Below are positions 21,983 through 34,647 of a stretch of 64,000 bases of DNA, piece by piece. The notes under the pieces are model-generated. The model was not told the DNA's origin and did no database searches. It was given only the letters and a program-made list of their open reading frames with translations. This DNA is from Cryptomeria japonica (lineage: Eukaryota; Streptophyta; Pinopsida; Cupressales; Cupressaceae): assembly GCF_030272615.1 (NCBI RefSeq), contig NC_081412.1:40850791-40914790 (forward strand). Direction: 5' to 3'. Both the position numbers and the translations under genes were made by a program. How positions within the stretch are numbered: the stretch's first letter is position 1; every line of letters starts with the position of its first letter.

Positions 21983-24900
21983 TGTTGTCATGTTTGGCAT
22001 AATTGATACAGATGGAGAATGATGACTAAACCAATACAAGACTATTTGAGATAACATTGTGATGAAGAGATTGAGATTACATGATGGATGACTTTGATCA
22101 GTTATTTATGTTGTCATTGATGGGAACTAATGTTTATTCATGTCTATTGATGTTTACTTATGTTGTATTGTGTCATCTAAATCTTTTGTTCTACTAGAGA
22201 GGGCTTACTAGTAAAGAATCAAGAAAATGAGAATTAGGACCTTAACCGGTAAACGAGGAAATATTCTTATTGTATCTTGGGATTGGTGATGATTGAGGCT
22301 TTGTGGTTTTGAATGTAATTTTCTATCATTGTAACATATATATTACCGGAACCACATCATGTTGTGACAACCAAAAGTTATTATTATAATTTTTGTTTAG
22401 TTTTTGCTAGGGTTTAAGAAGGGTATAAGGATCGGTAAAGAATTCTCCTAATTGGTAATGATTTTTGGTTTTCCAGTGATCTACATCAAGTTCACATGTT
22501 GATGATAATGTAGCACAAACCACGTGATGTGGTTGAAAGATGTTTTGGCGTGTTTAGAGAGCGAATTTCTTGGAATGTACAAAGTGCTTAGCGAAATGAG
22601 CTAAGGGTTTGACTTTGTACGAGATCGACTTTCTTTGACAATTTATGATCACTCAATGATTGATATTGATTTGTAATTGATTATAATGATCCATATGATG
22701 ATCTATAATGAGTTGTAAATATCTATGATGATCTATGTAGTAAGTCTTAGGGTTTTGATGTCGACCTAGTTGTAAAGGTTATTTATGTCGGTAAGGTTGA
22801 TGTTTTGAAGTGTCGGTGATTTTGAGAAGTGTGTGAAGTTGAACTAGGGTGTGTGTGAAGATCCGCCAAAGTGATGCAGACTTAGAACTTAATTGGATCT
22901 GGTCAAGTAAGCAGTTGAGTGCTATACATAGATCATTCACTGTTGTTTTTGTTGGCATTGTGTTGTCATTGATGTCAACTGGTATAGGATGACTACTGGT
23001 AGAAGAGATGTATTTGCAACACTGATATGGAGGAGTATAGGATGTGATATCTTGGATATCACCTTGTGTTGTAGAACACTTGTAAGGTAAGGGAGATGAC
23101 CTCAGGAGTCACCAGTACACGAGTCAGTGTCTGTCTTGTGTGATGAGATAGAGAGGTGTTTGAGTGGTTGTTTGTGATGAAGATGTAGAATGTTACTTGA
23201 ATCACATCAACACTAGAGGAGAAGAATGAAGAGGTCATAGGTATACTATGAGGTTGCAGAATAGCAGGACTCCCATTGGATGAAGATGCAATCATCATGA
23301 GAAGAAATGAATGATAGTGAGTGTGCCCACACCGGATCACATGTGCCTATTTGAACAAATGTTGCACAAATAGGGAAGTCACATGAAGGGCACTACACTA
23401 TGCAGAAGACAAGATGTCAGTCCACCGGTAAGTGGAGCTTATCTCCCATTATGCATTATGTGCATTATAGTTTGGTGAGATAAGAGTGATCAGGGTTATG
23501 CAATGGACCGACAGAGAAGGCATGTTGAGATGTCATTATAGAAGAAGAGTGATGTGTTTTTCATTCTGACAAATTGGCTGAGATAAGGTCCGAGTTGATC
23601 AAGGACAAGGCATAACTGAGCAGATGCAGATAGAAGTAGAATGACTTGATTGAAGATGGTGTCTTGTGAAGGTTGATGCCATGGTATCATCAAGAGTGGT
23701 AACTGGTATGTATGCCCACCGGTAATATGGACAAGCTGCAGATACAAAAGACTTCCCACTTGATGGGAATGTGCATGCTTAGGTTAGTCATGTCTGAAGA
23801 TTGATTTAAGTGTTCCATCAATAGTTCAGTAGAGTGCAAACATGATGAGTGAACTAGTAGAATGTGAGATACCGGCAAGGTTAGTAAATTGACAGAAAGG
23901 AGGAATCGGTAGAATGTTTGGTCGGTCATCCTATGTGGACCGACAAGAATAGTCAAGGTGGCAGAGCTGGTCAAATTAGATGCCACATGGAATCAAGGTG
24001 GTGAACCTTCATTGAAGGAAGATGGAATGTACACTGACAGGGTAGGTGTAGAGTTGGTCAACTTTAAAGGAGACTGTGAAGCTCGAGGTGAAGTTGCAGA
24101 AGTGCACAACTCGATATTAAATGGACAAGAGAGGATCAAGGATAGACTGATTGAGCAGATTGGAGTATTTGAAACACCCCATCATGCCATTAATGGTGAT
24201 TGACCAAGAAGTATGATGATAGATTGATGCAGGTTGTTGAAGAAGGAAGGCGTGTTCTGGAAGGCGCGTTGATGGCGAACTTGTGCAGATGGATGTCAAG
24301 AAGATCAGATCAAGAAAGATCTAATTGGATTTGGTTTTCCTTGAGGATGGTGAGGAAACCCTAACCACCTGGATTTTGAATTGAGCTTTGGCGGGAAAAC
24401 CTGGCTATAAGTATGCAGTCCAAATAGATTGTTTGTTGCTGCTATAATAGAAGAATATTGTGCTACTATGAAGTGTGATACTTCTGCATGTAAGAGAAAA
24501 TCAGCCAAGTGTTTAACGAGCATTTGAGATGTGAGTGAGAGTGAGGGAGAATCTAGTTGAAGTGTTCAACTGGTAGGAGAGAAGAACTGGTAGTGTTCAT
24601 ACCATTAGAATAGAAGTGAAGGAGGCTGCAGAGAAGGTAGATAGAGAACAGACAAAGTATTATACTGGTGAAGATTAGAGAGTAAGTTGGAGATCCAATA
24701 TAGAAGAAAAAGAGAAGTGTACCGGTAGAGTTTAATGATAGTTAAGCAACAAAAGAGAGTAGCAGAAGAGTGAGTTGGTGTAGCAGAGAAGCTATCTCAC
24801 CGACAGAGTAAGATATATGATAAGGTTGCAAGATTCACTTGTAACAAGATAACTATTTATGTATTTGATGTTTATATTGTGAACACTAAGTTGTAGCTCA

Positions 24901-25887
24901 GTGTAAGGGTTGGTGCTCCTTGCGTAGATGCCCTAAAGTAAGGGGTTGTAGCTCCTTTGGGTTGTAGCCCATAAAGTCGGGGGTTGGTGCCCTAAATCAG
25001 GGGTTGGTTTCCTAAACTTTGTAACTATATTTTCATTGTGAGGGTGGATTGGAGCAATAGACTCCATCATCATTGCTCACTGAAGTTTTTCCCATCTTGG
25101 GGTTTCCTCGTATATGTTGGTGTTATGTGATGTCCCCTTGTGTGTGTTTGGATTTGTGTTGGTCTCCTCACTAACCAAAAAGTTTGCATTGAGTTTGATC
25201 CATAAACTGGTATGCTCACAAAGGATAGCTAAAGAAAAAATATTTGAGAACCACCGATTCACCCCCTCCCCCTCTCAGTGGTGCATTGTGTCTAATAGTT
25301 TTCTAACAATTACAACAGATAAAATCCCTTAACCGGGTAGGTCCTAACAGGCCTCACATTGTAAAATCCCCTAATATAGTGACTCATTATCTAAGTTCTA
25401 AATCCTCTTGTGAGGTTGATCCTAATAGATCAAAGCCCCTAATAGGGCTGAGGTAAATCCCTTAACTAGGTGACTCCTAATAGGGTCTACTCCTAGCAGG
25501 GCATCATTGTAAGCTTCTAACTGGGCTTGGTTCCTAATAGGGTGCATTCCAAAAGAATGCAAAAACTTTGTGGGTACCAATTCCCACCATGGTTTTTCCC
25601 TATTTGGGTTTCCACGTGAAAATCATGGTGTTCATATGGTGAATGTTTTTGATGTGATGGTTTTCTTTACTTTCAGTTTATGCATGGTTAATGAGCACTT
25701 AATTTGCAGCATTGATATATCAGTTTATCATATGTTTATCAATAGATACCAGTAATGGTAAATGACTCTAGTGTTGATATATATTTGATTTGGTGAAAGT
25801 TTTATGGGTATGAGTTTCTGATTTCAAATCATTGTTAATACTAATTCACCCCCCTCTCAGTATTAATCGGATCCTCCAAGATTAACA
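21983..25887 (+). repeat. E2 3' LTR, split by solo LTR S2
   Basis: Left part 21983-22949 and right part 25298-25887 align in order with the 5' LTR. The junction restores the reading TGTTGTTTTCTAAC against TGTTGTTCTCTAAC in the 5' LTR. It ends AAGATTAACA at 25887. Confidence 0.93.
22950..25297 (+). repeat. S2, solo LTR (E4 family) nested in E2's 3' LTR
   Basis: Begins TGTTGGCATTGTGTTGTCATTG and ends GTGTCTAATA (expected TAACA). It is flanked by GTTTT at 22945-22949 and 25298-25302. The same start and the same CATTGTGTCTAA end occur in the E4 LTRs (reverse complement at 38030-40591). It has no internal region, so LTR-LTR recombination removed it. ORFs inside are spurious. Confidence 0.92.
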
Positions 25888-25892
25888 CTTTA
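25888..25892. repeat. E2 target-site duplication, right (CTTTA)
   Basis: Matches 15903-15907. Confidence 0.9.
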
Positions 25893-26615
25893 GTCATTAA
25901 ATTAAAATTAATTAATATATTTAATTATAACAACTACGTAGGATGAGGTGGTGCCTCTTACTACTGATGCTACTCTTGACCCTCTTGATGTTGTTGTTGT
26001 GGCCTCCTTTGTGCTTGATAGCCCTTATCTTCTTCTACCATTTCTGCTCCTGATGTTGTTTTGTTGTAATAGCCTACTACTATCTCTGATAGAATTCCTA
26101 TGGTGGCCTCCCAACTTGATCCTTCTTTTGATGGTCCTAATGAAAGGACCGCTTGGAGGGTAGTTTGTTGTAGGCAAAAGGGGAAGTCCTTCCCCACTCC
26201 CCCAAAGCCCTGCTTGGCAAGGCTCAGGGGTTTCTCCTCTTCCTTGAGATGGGTTTGGGTTGTTGCTTGTTTGATAGGTTTTCCTTTTTCTCCTGTCCTA
26301 CCTTGCTTTTTTTAAGGGCTTACTCCCTTGTTTGTTATATTTCTTATTGCCAGTGAGTTGTTGAATTAAGGATCATCACCCTTGTTTCTTGCCACTTTCT
26401 TACTAGAAAACAACTATATAATTATAATTGTTAATGAATTAAATATAATAATAATTTTGATAAGCAGTATCATGTATAATTAAATGTCTACTACTTGATC
26501 TATATTATAATAATATATATAATTATTATTTATTATAATATTAATTATAAATATCTATCATTGTTTGTAATAATTATTATTTTATGGATTATTATTGATC
26601 ATATGAAATTATGGG
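25893..26615. other. Unassigned sequence with a GC-richer block
   Basis: AT-rich ends with a GC-richer block at 25940-26340 holding overlapping ORFs on both strands (for example 26100-26315 plus). None shows a motif I recognise. The block stands out from its neighbours and may be a fragment of an old element or gene. Confidence 0.3.
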
Positions 26616-27385
26616 TTTTTTTTTTTCAATAAAAGTGGATTATTCCACTAAATTTTTTTATTAATATTTCTTATTGTATTTTTTACACAGGATTCAAAGA
26701 GCATAGCAGACGAAAGAACCCTAGGAAGAAAACCTCTGGTCACAGCTCATAAAATAAACCTATAGTATCTAGCAGATCAATTTATACACCCCGTGCAAAA
26801 CCACATACAAAATGCGGTCACAACACATATAATATCAATTTTACATAGAGCCCGTATAATTTTCAAATGTAGACTCCATAGTTTCTTTCAATGGAAGAAG
26901 ACAGAATTTTCCAAATCCCTATGCCAAATCCCATGAGCCAAAAACCTTCCTGCCAAAAAAGAAAGTATCAAAAAACCTTTGGAAAAACACTATTGTATCA
27001 AATACCATGAGCTCGAACACTCCTCCAAACAACGAACATGAATACTTGAAATGAAAGGGGAAAGCAGGAATAATTATCATTATAAAATTTTACATCAACA
27101 TTACTCAAGAAAATCACATAACTATTACTGCAAACCTTCCCATACCCTAGAAGGAATTTCCTCAAAACCCACCTCTCACTGATTAGCATTGCTATCAATG
27201 GCTAAATTTGCCAAATAATCTGCAATCTTATTAACTTCTCTGTAACAATGGGATATCAAAAAAGATTCAAACAATTCTAGTTTTTGTAAAATTAGATCAA
27301 GTATATACCGCAAATTCCAACAATTTGATTTCTTTTTCATAACACATTGAATAATCACCATAGAATCACCTTCAATTATTTCATT
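26616..27385 (-). mobile_element. 5'-truncated LINE remnant with RNase H tail
   Basis: On the minus strand the open stretch from about 27380 to 27176 reads EGDSMVI (about 27350-27370), then SHCYREVNKIADYLAN (about 27195-27245). This is the C-terminal signature of the RNase H domain that ends plant L1-type LINE polyproteins (EGDS, then HVxREgNxxAD.LAN). A non-coding tail follows, ending in TTTATTG and an 11-base A run (plus-strand T run 26616-26626), as expected for a LINE 3' end. The 5' truncation is near 27385, so no RT or endonuclease is left. I found no clear target duplication. Confidence 0.65.
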
Positions 27386-28037
27386 AATATATATAAATTA
27401 TATTAATTATTATAGAATTATCTAATAATTAATTAATTACATAATATTATATAAAAATTATTATCTCATCATTATATAAATAGGTTAATTAAAGCTACAC
27501 ATTCAAATTTTTATTTGTTTGATATCTAAAATTTTATGTATTTTGTAAATTATTGTTTTTATTAAAAATCAAATGGCTTTATGAACCATTGCATTGTCAA
27601 AAATAAATATGACAAAACTAATTACTATTATTGAATGGTGAAATTATTGTAAAATACTATAGTATGAAAACGTTAAAAAAAAATCTAATGAATATAGACA
27701 AAAGATTACATCTTTCCAATTTCAATATTTATTCATTTGCATTCTATATATGTAATTGTAATTTTTTTTTTGTATAATGTAAATATCGGTTACATAAAAA
27801 TCAAATGGATCTCTCTATCACTATTGCATAGTCAAAGCAAATAAGAAAAGAATCTCAAAAAGTAATAAATTCGCTATTCAAACACTATTTCATAATTGTA
27901 GTACTATTGTTCAAATATAAATATTATTTCAATTGTACTATGAGAACAATGCGATGCTGACATCATCCCAACAAGAGATGCAATTGCATCATGTTCCTAC
28001 CATAATGCTTTTGTATTGAAGTTGGAACTTTTGTAAA
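27386..28037. other. AT-rich non-coding stretch with internal repetition
   Basis: Two diverged copies of AAAAATCAAATGG..CATTGCAT.GTCAAA lie at about 27563-27615 and 27797-27845. The repeat shared with 13739-13795 is at 27986-28035. No gene seen. Confidence 0.5.
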
Positions 28038-28101
28038 TTGTAGTAATAATATTAAAATCTTGACATCGTTAAATGATAATTTATAATTATTTAAATAATA
28101 A

Positions 28102-28792
28102 TCATGGTCAGAAATTACTGCAAAATTATTGATTTGATCAGAGTAATTGTTTCAATGGTATCTTTTTATGTTTTTTTGACTTAGTAATGGGTATTGTAGT
28201 GAGTTATTGTGTGTCATCAGTTTAGGTATAATCTATGACAAGAATGACCAAACATTGCAAGAGATTGAAAGAATTTTGGACCATGCCAATGCTAACATTA
28301 TTGTGGTGGCTTTGGATTGCTTTGTAGTTTGCATGCCCTATTTGGTCATCCAAAACATGATGATGACTGACCTTTGAACATTGAGCCTATTCAACAAGTG
28401 TCTCCTATGGAAGAGGAGGATGTCTCTTACCAGCAAGGTGGTGCTGACATTTCTTCACATGCTAAAATTATGCCTCTAGAGGTTGGTCCAAGTAATTGGA
28501 CTGATTATTATGCATATCTTCTTTGTATTTAGGTTATATATATGAAAATGTAATTGGGCTAGGTTCTTCTATTGCAAATATGATTGTACATGACATAGTT
28601 TGGGTTCTTCATATGATCCATTTTGATGGTTTCTCTGGTTAAGGTTGTTTATGTGGTTTTGGTTAGAGTTTTTTGGACAGTAAAATTCTTCCCTCTTGGA
28701 AAATTTTTGTATATTTCAAAATTAGGGTTATCTTGTACTTGTAAGAATTAATATAACTTTAGTGATTTTGGTCACATTTATTGAAAAAAAAA
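28102..28792 (+). mobile_element. Poly(A)-ended insertion flanked by long direct repeats, possible retrocopy
   Basis: The segment ends in nine A at 28784-28792. Exactly there begins TTGTAGTAATACTATTAAAATC (28793-28856), a diverged copy of 28038-28101 on the other side. Inside, 28372-28532 is an open frame ending in TAG (PIQQVSPMEEEDVSYQ..), followed by about 250 bases resembling a 3' UTR. This fits LINE-driven reverse transcription of an mRNA, or a LINE fragment, with an unusually long target duplication. I do not recognise the protein. A segmental duplication with chance poly(A) is the alternative. Confidence 0.4.
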
Positions 28793-28874
28793 TTGTAGTA
28801 ATACTATTAAAATCTTGATATTGTTGAATAATAATTTAGAATTCTTTAATTAATATAGTAAATCTTTTGACAAA

Positions 28875-28879
28875 TAGTG
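28875..28879. repeat. E3 target-site duplication, left (TAGTG)
   Basis: TAGTG before the LTR, matched by TAGTG at 52222-52226. Confidence 0.9.
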
Positions 28880-30286
28880 TGTTGGCAACAACACAACAAA
28901 TTGAGTGAGGGGGGCTGAATCAGTTTGCACAAAAGCTTACAGCAACTTAAACGGTAAATTAGATCTGATAATTAGTAGTTTAAAGCATGAAAAAAGTACC
29001 ACATCAATAACACATATAACACCAAGATTTTTGACGTGGAAAACCCGATTAAGGGAAAAACCATGGTGGGAACCTACCCACAATGAGATAATACCCTGTT
29101 AGGAGTAAGTGAAATATTATAATGGGGAATGCACATGCATTCAGGTACACTGCCCAGAGCTCACTGCTCAAACAAGGAACCCAGAAGGGCTACAACCCTT
29201 AGGTAAGGCTCAATGCCTTACAGGAAGTCTCACTGACTTACAAAAGAATTTGGATTACATCCGAAGAATCATGAATTAATGAAATAACATCTCCACATGC
29301 CTGAGTATAGTTTCAATTAAGCTCCCTATCAAATCTTCTCTGCAATAGACTTCATCGCATAACTTCTCACAACTTCCATGCTAATGAATGATTGGCAATA
29401 TTCACACATAGTATGATACTTCTCAATGATTATTACATTCATTTATACAAGTAATCAGCCCATGAAATAGAGGTCGACTCAACACATGCTACATATTACA
29501 AAAATATAATTACACATGCTATAACAATGCATGCATACCAAAACAATGTTGGCTAAGACATAGTCTAGACATAAACAACCACCACAAATATGAAACAACT
29601 CTGAGAATTGTGCCTCGATCATCCACAACATGCTACCACATCATGAATGTCGCATAACACAAAGAACATCACTGGATAAGGAAAATCCTCAATAGCGTGT
29701 ACAATAATCAATGCGAACCACCAATACACATAGAACATGATCTAGAAACATTCACAAACAACATGAAGTGCACCACAACAACTGCAACAGCTCTGGTTAC
29801 TAGAATCATCATCATCTCTTTACTGGAGCTCAAGAAAACCAACATCATTGACTGTTAACCTGAAATATTTTCTTGTGGATTTCCAAATCATGAACCAATT
29901 AAACTGAGGACACACATCAGCATCCGCAACTAAAGATATTACAATTCTGGAGCAATAGACACATATTTATCAGAACCTGTCAAGACTGAAAAAATAAAAA
30001 ACCAAGTAGCATGCGGTAGGTATAGAAGATCACAAAATTCAATCAATTATTCATGTGGACCTATGAAACTTATGTTGAATCAACTAGAGATAAGTATCTC
30101 AAAACCCATTAATCAGAATCAACTCATCTACAACACACAAGCTAAACCAACTCATTCAAACTAATTGCAACACAAAGAGAACATATTCAACATATTCCTC
30201 TATCCAACAATTTTCCCCATATGTCAATCTCCCCATATGTTGACATCAATGACAAAATATCAACCAATATCCAATAATCTCTAACA
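28880..30286 (-). repeat. E3 3' LTR (1407 bp)
   Basis: On the minus strand it starts TGTTAGAGATTATTGG (30286) and ends GTTGTTGCCAACA (28880). It carries the ACGTGGAAAACCCG..GGGAAAAACCATGGTGGG core at 29033-29070 and aligns along its length with the two halves of the 5' LTR. Confidence 0.93.
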
Positions 30287-30600
30287 ATATGCCCCTTTGG
30301 CATTGATGGCAACATATGAATGTGAAAAACAATCAATGCAAAGAAAGAAATCAACTCACAACAATATCCCTGAAAATCACAAGGATCAGCTCCCCCTTTG
30401 ACAAACAAGTCAAATCACAAATCCCAAACTGCTTTAGGGTTTTTCACATGCTCTTCTTCCCCCCTTTGACATCAATGACAAACGTTCAGGAATTAGGATT
30501 ATCTCCCCCTATGAATTAGCTTCAAAAATATGTACATCTGAACCACTAAACACCAACACTAACTACTCCCCCTGAGTAGCAATCTCACTCATCAATTTGG
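30287..30600 (-). promoter_or_regulatory. E3 PPT and upstream array of PPT-like runs
   Basis: The PPT (minus CCAAAGGGGCATAT) abuts the LTR at 30287-30300. Further purine runs of the form AAAGGGGGAG lie at about 30391-30400, 30460-30470, 30500-30508 and 30568-30576. The first is preceded on the minus strand by CATCAATG, as in other elements here. Confidence 0.75.
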
Positions 30601-30651
30601 ATAACAAAATATCTATGTGATGTTCACCGGGCTGTTTTAAATCTATACATC

Positions 30652-32152
30652 TTAGTTCTCATTAGGAGGGGAAATCACCCCTAACTTCTCTCTAAGATAG
30701 TCAAAAGTATCTTTATGAAAAGGCTTTATAAATATGTCTGCAATCTGTTCCTTTGTAGATACATACTTCAATCTAACTTCTTCCTCATTTACCTTCTCTC
30801 TCAAGAAATGAAACTTGATTGATATATGCTTTGTTTTAGAATACAATGCCAGATTATTTGAAATATTGATATCACTTGAATTATCACTGTATATAGCAAT
30901 AGGCCCCCATCATAAATAACTCCTATATCCTTCAACATCTACTTCATACAAATTACTTGAGTACAATTGCTAGAAACAACAATGTATACAACCTTTGTAG
31001 TAGATAAAGAAATAACATTCTACTTCTTTCCCAAGAGACCAACTTCTTACCCAAAAAGAATGCACCACTAGTAGTATTCTTCCAATCATCAACATCACCT
31101 GCCCAATCAACCTCTGCAAAAGCACTCAAATTAAATTCATCATTCTTCGGATATGACAAACCAAAATCAACTATCCCTTTCAAATATCTAAATATCCTTT
31201 TTACAGTAGTAATACAATATTCCTTAGGATCAACTTGAAATCTAGCAACATGACACACAAAATCCATTATATCAGATCTAGTTTGAGTCAAATACAACAA
31301 TCTACCAATCATAGATCTATATCTGGTTTTACTAGCTTTCGAAGAATCATCATCCTTTGTCAACTTACATCTAGTCACCATAGGTGTACCAATTGGTTTA
31401 GAGTCCTTAAAACAAAATTTCTTCAACAATTCCTTCACATACTTGGACTAAGATATGGAAATACCTTTATCCAACTAAGTAATTTGCAATCCTAGAAAGA
31501 GTTTTATCTCACCAATCATAGACATCTTAAACTCATTCTACATCTCTTCAGCAAATTTATTATATAGGAAATCATTTCTTCAAAAGATAATGTCATCAAC
31601 AAAAAATTCAATAATCAAAATGTTATTCTGATCAATCTTGAAATAAAAATGATTGTCAACAATACCTTTACTGAATCCAAGCTTCATCATATACTTATCT
31701 AATTTGGCATACTAGCCTCTCTGGGTTTGCTTCAATCCATACAATGCTTTCTTCAACCAGGAAACCATGTCCTTTTCATCTGTCAGCTGAAATCCATCTA
31801 GTTGCTCAATGTAGACTTCTTCTTCCAACTCACCATTAAGAAAGGCTGATTTGACATACATCTGATAAACCTTTAAATCTTTGTGAGTAGAATAGGAAAA
31901 AATTAATCTAACAACTTCAATTCTAGCTAACGGAGAAAAAGTCTCCTCATAATCAATTCCATCCACTTGTGACTAACCCTTACAAACAAGTCTAGCTTTA
32001 TTTTGAACAACTTCACCCTCTTCATTAAACTTATTCCAAAATAACCATTTAGTTCAAATTACATTTTTATCCTTAGGTCTAGGAACAAGAATCCATGTAT
32101 CATTTTTCTCAATCTGATTCAATTATTCTTCCATATCTTTAATCCAATTTTA
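30652..32152 (-). pseudogene. E3 reverse transcriptase and RNase H, broken
   Basis: Read on the minus strand: WIKDMEE..LNQIEKN linker (32150-32105), KARLVCKG (about 31990), DYEETFSPLARIE (31960-31915), [17 protein letters not shown] (31850-31800), ALYGLKQ (about 31745-31725) and a catalytic box F-V-D-D near 31590 (Y to F). The thumb region is open from 31438 (KPIGTPM..MIGRLLYLTQTR). RNase H ends with FHFLREKVNEEE and EQIADIFIKPF (30800-30700). Several TAG/TAA stops and frameshifts separate the parts, for example near 31975, 31715 and 31445. Remnant only. Confidence 0.9.
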
Positions 32153-34647
32153 TGTTTGACATAATGTATTACTTAGAGGGGGGTGAATCAGTGGTTCTCA
32201 AACTTTTCCCTTTAACTATCCTATGTGAGTATACCGGTTATTAGATCTAATTGAATGCAGACTTACCAGTTAGATTAGAGACTAACACAAATGCACTCAC
32301 ACATAAAGGAGACATCACATAACACCAACATATACGAGGAAAACCTAAGATGGGAAACACCTCGGTGAGAAATGTTGCTAGAGTCTACTGCTCCAATCCA
32401 GCTTCACAATGAATCTCTGATTACAATGTTTAGGGCACCAACCCAAGGAGCACCAATGCAAGGAGTTACAACCCTTGCATCAAGCTCCAACTCAATGGTC
32501 TACAATAAGTATATTCAAATACAAAATTAATAGTCTTGTTACAAATGGATTTTATAACTCTTCTGCAAATCTCTCTGCTAGATCTTCTATCTAGTTCATT
32601 GTCGGTACTCTACTCACCCTCTCATTGCTACAAACTTACTCTCTATTGCACTCTTGTCGGTTCAACCTCTTCTCCTTATCTCCATTTTCTTCTCTTTGAC
32701 AGTTCTAGACTTTACCAATTCTCTCTTCTCTTTGCTACACCACTGCTTTCTATCAGTACTACTCTCTATCAGTTCTCTGCTTGCCTTCTCTACAGTCTTT
32801 TGCAGCTTTTCTTTGCCGGTTTGACCTCTATCGGTTCACTCCTCTGTCAAACTCAATGGCTGATTGTCGGTTTCCTTACTGATTCTGGTTGAACACTTCA
32901 ACCATGTTATTCCTCACACTCAGTCTCTTCTTCTTCTTCTTGGTGATCACTTGATTGATTTCTTCTCACATGCAGCAACATTGTTTCATTCAGTGGCAAC
33001 CCTCTCTGATTTTGGCTTGCATATTTATAAACTGGATTTCCCACCAAAAAACCAATTCAAACTTTGGGCAGTTAGGGTTTCCTCATCAACCTCAAGGCAA
33101 ACCAAATCCAATTAGATCTCATCAAATCTAATCGCCTAGATTGATGAGCTATAAATCATCAATCAATCCTACCATTTTTGTGCCTTCCAGAACATGCCTT
33201 CCTCATTTAGCAATCTGCATTTTACTTGTCAGCGAATTTCTTGGTCGATCACCAAAAATGGCTTCGTGGTTCCCTTCACTTGCCTCGATCTACTCAAACA
33301 TTCTATGCTGGATCTTAGCTATCTGTTTGACCTCAAGCCACAAACCTTTGTTGTGCATCCTGTGAATTACGCAGTCGACATAAATATTGACCTGTCACCA
33401 TCTACCTCACCGCTTGACACTTCACCAACTCAACATGTCGCCCTGGGCATGCATGCCACTTCACCTCCACATGGCCCCTGTGTCGGCATCCACCTCTGCT
33501 AGTTCATCTATGTCGGTATGGATGGGATCACTGACCAAATCCATTACCGAGTTCTTCTACCAGTTTATTAACCCTATCGGTTAAACCCTTAACCGGGTTG
33601 TCATCATCCTTGCACTTTGTTTCTCTTCTGGTGGAACACTCAACCGATCAGCACTCTTTCTAATCCTTTCTTATGCACATCCTCATTAGATAGGAGTCTT
33701 TTGCATCTACACCTTGTCCATATTACTAGTGGGTATACTTACCGGTAAACCCCTTGATGACACCATGTCATCAACCTTCAATAGTTCCATCTAAAGCATC
33801 TGTATGCCGGTTGTACTGTCTATCTGTAGCTTGTTCCAACTTTGTCTTCTTCATCCTCAGTTGGTTACAAACCCATCACTCTTCATATGTCCTGACAACT
33901 TATCATGCCTTCTCTATCAGTCTAGTGCATAACCCTAATTTCATGCACTTGAGGCATCTTTGTGATTCACCAGTAGATCCAGTGTGAGCCTTCAAACACC
34001 TACCTTTAACTCTTTTGACTTATCTCACAAAACTATGATGCACACTCTGCATAATAGGAGATAAGCTCAAATTACCAATGGGAGTGGATCCTTGTCATCT
34101 GCATCCCACAATGCACTCATGTGGCTTCCCTGTTTGTGCAACATATCTTCATAGATACACATACACATGTGATTTGGTTGGGGCACACTCATTGTCAGTC
34201 ATCTCTTCACATGGTGACTGCATCTTTATCCGGTGGGAGTTCTCTTGTTTTGCATCCACACAGCATATCGGTGACCTGTACATCCTTCTCGTCTAGTGTT
34301 GATGTGATTTAGATAAAATTCTGCCTCTTCATCACAAACAACATCCAAGCACCTTTCTCACCCTGCTTGTACACTAGACATAAGCTTGTCGGTTGGCAAC
34401 CACTCACTTGGTCGATTTATCTTCTCCATGTCAACACATGCTCACCGGCTAGCAACCATACATTGTTAACACAAGTCAACCACTAACTTGTGTACCAATG
34501 ACTCCAAAGGTCATTGCACTGAATGAGATTCTCTACCTTACTGGTGACCTACAACATTAGTTGACATCAATGATTGGACATCAAGTAAACTCCCATAACA
34601 GTTGTCCTTCTATACTGGTTGACCTCAATGATAACACAATGCCAACA
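32153..34647 (-). repeat. E4 3' LTR (about 2495 bp)
   Basis: On the minus strand it starts TGTTGGCATTGTGTTATCATTG and ends CATTATGTCAAACA. The core CCTCGTATATG..CCCATCTTAGG lies at 32330-32365. It is collinear with the 5' LTR but visibly diverged. ORFs inside are not genes. Confidence 0.9.

Larger units (their letters stand above)
15908..25887 (+). mobile_element. E2, complete Ty1/copia retrotransposon with nested solo LTR
   Basis: Full-length element with 5' LTR 15908-17454, primer site 17457-17468, gag-PR-IN-RT-RNase H order (copia), PPT 21971-21980 and 3' LTR 21983-25887, flanked by CTTTA on both sides. The 3' LTR is split by S2; without S2 and its duplicated 5 bp it is 1552 bp, against 1547 bp for the 5' LTR. 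Coding regions are broken by stops and frameshifts, so the copy is dead. Confidence 0.95.

Noticed and set aside
23496-24523. ORFs of 60-98 codons
   Set aside because: They lie within solo LTR S2 on both strands; homologous LTR regions of E4 do not keep them open.
26100-26315. 71-codon plus ORF in a GC-richer block as a possible gene exon
   Set aside because: Overlapping ORFs on the other strand are equally long and no splice or domain evidence was found.
32536-34312. Plus-strand Ser/Leu/His-rich ORFs up to 118 codons
   Set aside because: Antisense to the E4 3' LTR, not conserved as frames in the 5' LTR.
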